Below are positions 8,535 through 14,672 of a stretch of 14,672 nucleotides of DNA, in pieces. The notes beneath the pieces are model-generated. The model ran no database searches and was not told the DNA's origin. It saw only the letters and a program-made list of their open reading frames with translations. Each line of letters begins with the position of its first letter. Position 1 is the stretch's first letter. The translations under genes and the position numbers were made by a program. Source of the stretch: an uncultured Azohydromonas sp. (GTDB lineage Bacteria; Pseudomonadota; Gammaproteobacteria; Burkholderiales; Burkholderiaceae_C); contig NZ_CALAOH010000168.1 of NCBI RefSeq assembly GCF_937926365.1, positions 1-14,672 of the forward strand, read 5' to 3'.

Positions 8535-8593
8535 GTGAAGTAGTTCCGTTCGCCCTGAGGTATCGAAGGGTCAGTGCGAACGGGTCACTTCAC
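8535..8593. repeat. REP-like extragenic palindrome in the aorB-aorC gap
   Basis: Nested inverted arms GTGAAG/CTTCAC (8535-8540, 8588-8593), CCGTTCGC/GCGAACGG (8546-8553, 8576-8583) and CCCT/AGGG form a 59-nt imperfect hairpin. The core (CGTTCGCCCTGAG...TCGAAGGG) matches a dispersed intergenic palindrome I recall from Comamonadaceae genomes. There is no second copy in this window, so the repeat status rests on memory of other genomes. Confidence 0.6.
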
Positions 8594-8611
8594 AGACGAA
8601 AGACATCGGAA

Positions 8612-10459
8612 TTACAGGCCCAGGCGCTCCCGGGTGTCGGGCTTGAGGCGGCCCTCGGCGTCCCAGCCCCGGATCTCGTAGTACTTGGGCAGCATCTCGG
8701 GCAGCTTGTTGACCAGGCCCTTGGCCGGGCCGGTCTTGGCCGGCTCGGTCAGCAGCCGCTTGGGCAGCGTGTCGTCCTTGGCGGTGAAGCCGGCGCGGTT
8801 GTTGAAGTCGCGCTCCATGTTCCAGATGCGCTCGCCGATCTCGTTCATCTTCTCCAGCGTGAACTCCTCGCCGCAGGCGGCCGCGACCTGCGGCTGCACG
8901 TCGGCCAGCGTCCAGGCGAAGCTGGTGAAGATGCAGATGCCCGCGGCGTCGAAGGCGGCGGTGGCGTCCTGGAAGGCCTTGACCAGCTCGGGCTTGCCCT
9001 CGGCGGTCAGCGGGTCGGTCTTGACCGGGATGCCCAGCACTTCCGACGCCACGGTGTACGAGCGCAGGTGGCACGCGCCGCGGTTGCTGGTCGCGTAGGT
9101 CAGGCCCATGCCCTGGATGCCGCGGCTGTCGTAGGCCGGGAACTCCTGGCCCTTGACGCTCATGCTCAGGTCGGGGTGGCCGTACTTGGCGGTCAGCCGC
9201 GCCGAGCCCAGGCCGATCTCCTTGCCGAAGCCGATGCCCTTGGCCGTCATCTCCGCGAGCTCGCACAGCGCCTTGGCCGAGCCGAAGGGGGCCTCGGTGC
9301 CGATCTGCTCGGCGGTGAGCACGCCCATCTCGTACAGCTCCATCACCGCGCCGATGGTGGCGCCGAAGCTGATGGGGTCCATGCCCTGCTCGTTGCACAG
9401 CAGGTTGGCGTACTGCAGCGCCTCCAGGTCGTTGACGCCGTTGGCCGCGCCCAGGGCCCAGGCCGCCTCGTACTCCAGGCCGCCAGAAGCGCCCCAGTAC
9501 TGCGGCTTGTTCTGCACCGAGAAGTGGGTCTCGTCGATCTTGGAGATGCGCCCGCAAGCGATGGTGCAGCCGAAGCAGGCCTGGTTGGTCACCAGGTGCT
9601 TCTTGCCGTCGGTGGCGCGCGGGGCGGCCATGGCCTCGGCCGAGATGTCCTTGGCGCCGTCGAACTGCACGTCGCGGTGGTTGCGCGTGGGCAGCGCGCC
9701 GATCTCGTTGATGACGTTCATCAGCACCTGCGTGCCGTAGGTCGGCAGGCCCTGGCCCGTCACGGCGTTGTCGGCCAGCACCTTCTTCTTCTCGAAGGTG
9801 ACCTTCATGAACTCCTTGGGGTTGGCCACGTTGCCCACGCCCAGGGTGCCGCGCACGGCCACGGCCTTGAGGTTCTTGCTGCCCATCACGGCGCCCACGC
9901 CCGAGCGGCCGGCGGCGCGGTGCAGGTCGTTGACGACGGCGGAGAACAGCACCCCGTTCTCGCCGGCCAGGCCGATGGTGCTGATGCGCAGCAGCGGGTC
10001 CTGGTGCAGCTTCTTGAGCGTCTCCTCGGTTTCCCAGACGCTGTGGCCCCACAGGTGGCTGGCATCGCGCAGCTCGGCCTGGTCGTTCTCGACGTAGAGG
10101 TACACGGGCTTCGGGGACGCGCCCTCGAAGATGATCATGTCCCAGCCCGCGAACTTGAGCTCCGAACCCCAGTAGCCGCCGGAGTTGGAGCAGGCGATGG
10201 CGCCGGTGAGCGGACCCTTGGTGATGACGGTGTAGCGCCCGCCGGTGGAGGCCATGGTGCCGGTCAGCGGACCCGTGGCCCAGATGATCTTGTTGTCGGC
10301 CGACAGCGGATCGACCTTGGCATCGACTTCCTCGACGAAGTACTTGGTGCCCAGACCGCGCGAGCCGAGGTACTCGCGCGCCCATTTCATGTTCAGCGGC
10401 TCGGACTTGACGGTGCCGTCCGTGAGGTTGACGCGAAGGATTTTTCCTGCCCAGGACAT
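8612..10459 (-). CDS. aorB: Tungsten-containing aldehyde:ferredoxin oxidoreductase, catalytic subunit (AorB)
   Basis: A 615-residue protein with the family's usual length and start (MSWAGKILRVNLTDG). The [4Fe-4S] ligands are visible as C295-x2-C298-x3-C302 plus C509 (GICIFTSFA), matching the CxxCxxxC...C pattern of the Pyrococcus enzyme. Pterin and substrate regions include ATGPLTG (61-67), GRYTV, GGLEYEAAW (326-334) and ATSNRGACH (456-464); His464 and one of Glu329/Glu332 are candidates for the active-site His and Glu of the family. The enzyme oxidises aldehydes to carboxylic acids with a tungsto-bis-pterin cofactor, in the cytoplasm; no signal peptide is present. The ATG at 10459 has GAGGAG 6 bases upstream. 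It follows aorA by 24 bp, so the two subunits should be co-translated in matched amounts. Substrate range cannot be read from sequence; tungsten rather than molybdenum is inferred from the family. Confidence 0.97.
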   Translation of the reverse strand: MSWAGKILRVNLTDGTVKSEPLNMKWAREYLGSRGLGTKYFVEEVDAKVDPLSADNKIIWATGPLTGTMASTGGRYTVITKGPLTGAIACSNSGGYWGSELKFAGWDMIIFEGASPKPVYLYVENDQAELRDASHLWGHSVWETEETLKKLHQDPLLRISTIGLAGENGVLFSAVVNDLHRAAGRSGVGAVMGSKNLKAVAVRGTLGVGNVANPKEFMKVTFEKKKVLADNAVTGQGLPTYGTQVLMNVINEIGALPTRNHRDVQFDGAKDISAEAMAAPRATDGKKHLVTNQACFGCTIACGRISKIDETHFSVQNKPQYWGASGGLEYEAAWALGAANGVNDLEALQYANLLCNEQGMDPISFGATIGAVMELYEMGVLTAEQIGTEAPFGSAKALCELAEMTAKGIGFGKEIGLGSARLTAKYGHPDLSMSVKGQEFPAYDSRGIQGMGLTYATSNRGACHLRSYTVASEVLGIPVKTDPLTAEGKPELVKAFQDATAAFDAAGICIFTSFAWTLADVQPQVAAACGEEFTLEKMNEIGERIWNMERDFNNRAGFTAKDDTLPKRLLTEPAKTGPAKGLVNKLPEMLPKYYEIRGWDAEGRLKPDTRERLGL

Positions 10460-10483
10460 GTGCTGCTCCTCAGATCTGTGGTG

Positions 10484-10960
10484 TCAGGCGGCGGCGGCCG
10501 GGTTGCCGAGCTTCTCGGCCCAGGCGGCCATCTTTCCGAGGCCGGTCCAGTTGGCGTCCACGTAGGTGATGGCGCCGGTGGGGCAGGCGGTGGCGCAGGC
10601 CGGGTCGCCGCCGCAGAGGTCGCACTTCTGGACCTTGCCCGTCTCCTGCACGTAGTTGATGGTGCCGAAGGGGCAGCTGATGGTGCACACCTTGCAGCCC
10701 ACGCAGGTCGTCTCGTTCACAACCTTGGCGCCGGTGAGCGCGTCGATGGTGATGGCCTCCACCGGGCAGGCATGCAGGCACCAGGCCTCGTCGCACTGCG
10801 TGCAGGTGTAGGGCACCTTGCGCCCGGTGTGATGGAAATCGAACACCTTGATGCGCGACTTGGCCGGCGCGAAGGTGGCGTAGTTCTCGAAGCTGCACGC
10901 CATCTCGCACTGGAGACAGCCGGTGCACTTGTCCGGGTTGATGTGAAGCGACTTCTGCAT
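10484..10960 (-). CDS. aorA: Four-[4Fe-4S] ferredoxin subunit of aldehyde oxidoreductase (AorA)
   Basis: A 158-residue polyferredoxin (about 17 kDa). Its 16 cysteines fall in four sets: 12/15/18/22, 53/56/61/65, 86/89/92/96 and 113/116/122/126. This is the layout of DMSO-reductase-type electron transfer subunits and predicts four [4Fe-4S] clusters. It should carry electrons from AorB to AorC. In Aromatoleum aromaticum the homologous subunit stacks into filaments that extend the iron-sulfur chain, and the same may hold here. I chose the ATG at 10960 because the cysteine motif begins 11 residues later and AAGGGA lies just upstream; a longer in-frame start at 11050 would add 30 residues with no homology and would overlap the terminator's T-run. 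The C-terminus ends in alanines. Confidence 0.95.
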   Translation of the reverse strand: MQKSLHINPDKCTGCLQCEMACSFENYATFAPAKSRIKVFDFHHTGRKVPYTCTQCDEAWCLHACPVEAITIDALTGAKVVNETTCVGCKVCTISCPFGTINYVQETGKVQKCDLCGGDPACATACPTGAITYVDANWTGLGKMAAWAEKLGNPAAAA

Positions 10961-10989
10961 GGCTTTTCCCTTCAGTCGGACCCCGTTCC

Positions 10990-11001
10990 CCGGCGCGCCG
11001 G
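10990..11001. repeat. 12-bp perfect palindrome in the aorA leader
   Basis: CCGGCGCGCCGG is fully self-complementary and lies 30 bp upstream of aorA, inside a larger possible stem (GGACC at 10978-10982 with GGTCC at 11014-11018). It could be a leader hairpin or protein site, or simply a by-product of very high GC content. Confidence 0.35.
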
Positions 11002-11008
11002 CGCCATC

Positions 11009-11042
11009 CCCGCGGTCCCTATGCACTGCACTGCCTATGTTG
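11009..11042. repeat. Leader repeat, copy 1 (34 bp, with paired CCTATG)
   Basis: Begins CCCGCGG and ends CCTATGTTG. Two CCTATG hexamers occur at 11018 and 11034, exactly 16 bp apart, around a TGCA-C-TGCA core. It matches the 35-bp copy at 11106-11140 with a few substitutions and indels. It lies between the terminator and aorA. Confidence 0.75.
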
Positions 11043-11048
11043 GAGGCC

Positions 11049-11098
11049 AAAAAAATCGTCCGGCTCTCCCGCGCGCTCAGGAGCGCGCCAGCCGGACG
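11049..11098 (-). terminator. Strong rho-independent terminator downstream of the pedF-binding protein transcript
   Basis: Outer stem CGTCCGGCT / AGCCGGACG (11057-11065, 11090-11098) and inner stem GCGCGCTC / GAGCGCGC (11071-11078, 11081-11088) make one long interrupted hairpin. On the minus strand it is followed by ATTTTTTT (seven T, 11049-11055). It should end the transcript that starts at pedF, or act as an attenuator for aorA, whose ATG is about 90 bp further on. Confidence 0.92.
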
Positions 11099-11105
11099 CC
11101 AGGGG

Positions 11106-11140
11106 CCCGCGGACCCCTATGCACTTGCATACCTATGTTG
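11106..11140. repeat. Leader repeat, copy 2 (35 bp, with paired CCTATG and a 14-bp palindrome)
   Basis: CCTATG occurs at 11116 and 11132, again 16 bp apart, and the middle is a perfect palindrome TATGCA-CT-TGCATA (11118-11131). Its left end overlaps a near-palindrome around CCGCGG (11101-11118). It sits on the pedF side of the terminator, between that hairpin and the binding-protein stop codon. Confidence 0.75.
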
Positions 11141-11207
11141 ATTGCGCAAGAGGCCCACGCCTACATGGGTGAAACCCCAGAAGGCGCAGGCCCATTGCTC
11201 CAGATTG

Positions 11208-12062
11208 CTACACCGGCCGCCAGGTGACGTTGTGCCGGTCGAACATCGCTGCCAGGCGGCCGTCCTTGGCGATGTCGTTGAGGGCGCCCTGCAGCGCCTG
11301 CGCGAGCTCGGTGGCGTCCTTCTTCACCGCCATGCCCACGGCCCAGCCGTCGCGCGGCGCGCGCGGGCTGGGCAGCGGCTCGATGGCGATGCCGCTCTGG
11401 CCGCGCAGCACGCTCTGCAGCTCGGACAGGTTGCCCGCGGCCACCGGCACCTCGCCGTTCTTGAGCGCATGGGCGGCCTGGACGCCGTCCTTGAAGGTCG
11501 TCACCAGCTGCTCGCGGTAGGCGCCGCCCTCGGCGCCGATGAGCAGCCAGCCCGCCAGGGACAGTCCCGGCACCGCCACGCGCGCCTTGCCCAGCTGCGA
11601 CAGGCTTTCCAGCGCGGGCACCGCGTCCAGCCGCCGGGCCACGGCCACGCGCTCGCGCCAGTAGGGGCCGAAGATGTTGACCTGCGGGTTCTCCTCGATC
11701 AGCGGCCGGTCCACCGGCACGTGCAGCAGCACGTCGGCGGGGCCGTAGCCCAGGTAGTGGCCCTTCCAGACCATGTTGCGCAGGTCGTCGCTCATGGACT
11801 CGTCGGCCGGGAACGGCAGCACCGACAGCTTCACGCCCAGCGCCTGCGCCAGCGCGCCGGCGAGCTCGGCGTCGATGCCCTTGCCCTGGTCGTGGAACGG
11901 CAGGAATTCGTTGTAGAGCGCCACGCTCAGCGAGCCGCGCTCCTTGATCTTCTCCAGCGGCGTGGCCGACAGCGTCAGCGGCAGCCCCAGCGCCGCCGCG
12001 CCGGCGCCGGCCAGCACGCCCAGCATCGAGCGGCGCTTCATGGTGAGGGGCAGGCGGTCCAT
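11208..12062 (-). CDS. Quinoprotein-dehydrogenase-associated periplasmic substrate-binding protein (PedG/MxaJ-like, SBP_bac_3 type)
   Basis: A 284-residue exported protein. An N-terminal signal (MKRRSMLGVLAGAGAAALG from the second Met) has a twin-arginine, so either Tat or Sec export is possible. The mature part opens like SBP_bac_3 solute-binding proteins (PLEKIKERGSLSVALYNEFLPF), followed by DDLRNMVWKGHYLGYGPADV and LHVPVDRPL, which I recognise from binding proteins encoded next to PQQ alcohol dehydrogenases. These proteins are thought to help quinoprotein assembly or function rather than feed an ABC transporter; no transporter genes lie nearby. The start at 12062 shares one base with the pedF stop (TGATG), showing tight translational coupling; an internal ATG at 12041 is an alternative. 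A terminator follows about 110 bp downstream. Confidence 0.9.
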   Translation of the reverse strand: MDRLPLTMKRRSMLGVLAGAGAAALGLPLTLSATPLEKIKERGSLSVALYNEFLPFHDQGKGIDAELAGALAQALGVKLSVLPFPADESMSDDLRNMVWKGHYLGYGPADVLLHVPVDRPLIEENPQVNIFGPYWRERVAVARRLDAVPALESLSQLGKARVAVPGLSLAGWLLIGAEGGAYREQLVTTFKDGVQAAHALKNGEVPVAAGNLSELQSVLRGQSGIAIEPLPSPRAPRDGWAVGMAVKKDATELAQALQGALNDIAKDGRLAAMFDRHNVTWRPV

Positions 12063-12544
12063 CACAGCGGCTTCTCGCGGCGGGTTTCCAGGTAGGCCTT
12101 GATCGACCAGATCGCCTCCTGGTTCAGCGTGCCCTCGAAGGGCGGCATGTACACGGCGCCGTTGCGGGTGCGGCCGCGGCGCACGGTGTTGAGGAAGTAG
12201 TCGTCCACGTCCTTCACGCAGGCCGCCTTCTTGTTCTCGATCTTCTGCGTGGCGCACTCGTTGTCGAGCTTGCGCAGGTCCGGCGCGATGCCGCCGGAGA
12301 TGGCCTCCAGGCCGTGGCAGCGGGCGCAGTTCTGGTTGTAGGCCGAGGAGCCGATCTTGATGGCCGTGTCGTTGCCGCGGAACGGGTTCTGGTCGCGCCA
12401 GTCGTCGCCCAGCGACGGCAGCTCCTTGGTGTCAACGGCCTGCGGCGTGACGTCGCCATGGGCCACGGCGGCACCAGCCAGCATCACGCCGGCCAGCAGC
12501 GCCAGCAGGCGCAAGGGAAAACGGAGTGCGGAACGCGCGGGCAT
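12062..12544 (-). CDS. pedF: Cytochrome c-550 PedF, electron acceptor of a PQQ alcohol dehydrogenase
   Basis: A 160-residue periplasmic c-type cytochrome. Residues 1-28 form a Sec signal peptide, with likely cleavage after AAVA. The haem motif is C73-A-R-C76-H77 inside the PedF-typical YNQNCARCHGLEAISGG, and Met133 (VYMPPFEG) is the probable sixth ligand. Cys97 and Cys109 could form a disulfide. In Pseudomonas, PedF takes electrons from the quinoprotein ethanol dehydrogenase. The longer frame opening at 12589 is rejected because its start lies inside the -12 element of the promoter; the ATG at 12544 has AGGAGA (12550-12555) 5 bases upstream. No quinoprotein gene is present in the window. Transcription is probably driven by the sigma-54 promoter at 12585-12600. 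Confidence 0.96.
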   Translation of the reverse strand: MPARSALRFPLRLLALLAGVMLAGAAVAHGDVTPQAVDTKELPSLGDDWRDQNPFRGNDTAIKIGSSAYNQNCARCHGLEAISGGIAPDLRKLDNECATQKIENKKAACVKDVDDYFLNTVRRGRTRNGAVYMPPFEGTLNQEAIWSIKAYLETRREKPL

Positions 12545-12584
12545 GGTTGTCTCCTGAGTTGTGACATCGAACGGGCCGGACTTT

Positions 12585-12600
12585 TGCAAGGCCTATGCCA
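12585..12600 (-). promoter_or_regulatory. Sigma-54 (-24/-12) promoter of pedF
   Basis: Read on the minus strand: TGGCATAGGCCTTGCA. It carries the invariant GG and GC with exactly 10 bases between them, and TTGCA at -12, a close match to TGGCACG-N4-TTGCA. Predicted start of transcription is near 12575, giving a leader of about 30 bases before pedF. The divergent neighbour is a sigma-54-dependent activator, which supports the call. Confidence 0.88.
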
Positions 12601-12605
12601 CGAAA

Positions 12606-12625
12606 GCCAAAACGTGGGTTTTGGC
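12606..12625. promoter_or_regulatory. Perfect 8-bp inverted repeat just upstream of the -24 element
   Basis: GCCAAAAC-GTGG-GTTTTGGC, only 5 bp from the -24 box of the pedF promoter. It is too close for a usual activator site of a sigma-54 promoter (commonly 80-200 bp upstream). It could be an operator for a repressor, or a site for the divergent regulator's autocontrol. There is no T-run, so it is not a terminator. Confidence 0.5.
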
Positions 12626-12701
12626 ATTCAGGAAACGGTAAGGATGCGGGTAAGCCGGGTGGACAGTGCCCGGGGATTGCTACAGCATTGCGCCCGCGTT
12701 C

Positions 12702-12713
12702 GAGCATTTGCTC
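12702..12713. promoter_or_regulatory. Candidate upstream activator site (short inverted repeat)
   Basis: GAGCA-TT-TGCTC lies about 100 bp upstream of the pedF -24 box, a distance typical of enhancer sites of sigma-54 activators. A second weak dyad, TGT...ACA (about 12728-12747), lies nearby. Neither matches a binding motif that I can name, so this is only a positional candidate. Confidence 0.25.
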
Positions 12714-12814
12714 AAGAATGAAACAATGTTGCAGCCACTTGGGACACAGGCCCGCGGTGGCGCAGCCCCATGAACGGACGTGCCGGGAAGGCACGCCATG
12801 GAGACGAAGCACCC

Positions 12815-14672
<1,858 letters not shown>

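Noticed and set aside
10961..11050. Longer AorA reading from an ATG at 11050
   Set aside because: The extension lies over leader repeat 1 and the terminator T-run and has no ferredoxin-like sequence.
11106..11140. Sigma-54 promoter within leader repeat copy 2
   Set aside because: GG and GC are present but separated by 9 bases instead of 10 on the minus strand, and the -12 motif is poor.
9068..11227. A 719-codon plus-strand open frame antisense to aorB and aorA
   Set aside because: It is a shadow of genes with strong G/C third positions. Its translation is low-complexity (His, Ala, Gly, Arg, Val rich), shows no domain, and crosses the terminator and leader repeats.
11208..12062. The binding protein as a tungstate-uptake protein serving AorB
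   Set aside because: The sequence resembles amino-acid-type SBP_bac_3 proteins linked to quinoproteins, not the TupA/WtpA oxyanion binders, and no permease or ATPase genes are adjacent.
12062..12589. Longer PedF reading from an ATG at 12589
   Set aside because: The 15 extra codons precede a clear signal peptide and lie over the sigma-54 promoter and leader. The ATG at 12544 has a good ribosome site.

Overview
The window comes from a very GC-rich genome with strong G/C at third codon positions. Gene content, an AcoR-type activator, a Ped-type quinoprotein module and an Aromatoleum-type tungsten aldehyde oxidoreductase operon suggest a betaproteobacterium. An extragenic palindrome whose sequence I recall from Comamonadaceae genomes points to Burkholderiales. 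This placement is an inference; no rRNA gene is present.

Layout. (1) 1-6456, plus strand: the 3' part of a giant autotransporter adhesin gene. It has a glycine-rich start, a passenger built from alternating repeat units, and a C-terminal outer-membrane beta-barrel. A strong terminator at 6512-6544 lies between it and the convergent operon. (2) 10960-6585, minus strand: an aldehyde oxidoreductase operon in the order four-cluster ferredoxin subunit (AorA), tungstopterin catalytic subunit (AorB), FAD/NAD subunit (AorC), MoaD-like sulfur carrier, and a 101-residue protein of unknown function. A terminator-like hairpin and a REP-like palindrome sit between aorB and aorC. (3) 10961-11207: a leader region with two imperfect 34/35-bp repeats flanking a strong minus-strand terminator. 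(4) 12544-11208, minus strand: cytochrome c-550 (pedF) followed, with a one-base overlap, by a quinoprotein-associated periplasmic binding protein. (5) 12545-12814: a divergent intergenic region with a well-matched sigma-54 (-24/-12) promoter reading toward pedF. (6) 12815-14672, plus strand: a sigma-54-dependent AcoR-type activator, cut by the window end before its DNA-binding domain.

How the genes may work together (inference). A periplasmic PQQ alcohol dehydrogenase, not in this window, would pass electrons to PedF. The resulting aldehyde would be oxidised in the cytoplasm by AorABC to the carboxylic acid, with electrons going through the iron-sulfur subunit to FAD and NAD+. The divergent activator is the natural candidate to switch on pedF from the sigma-54 promoter. 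The main points of interest are the pairing of a tungsten enzyme operon with a Ped module, the two terminator-like structures that could set expression within and before the aor operon, the paired repeats around one of them, and the two-unit higher-order repeat in the adhesin. No stretch longer than 300 bases lacks a gene; the longest is 12545-12814.
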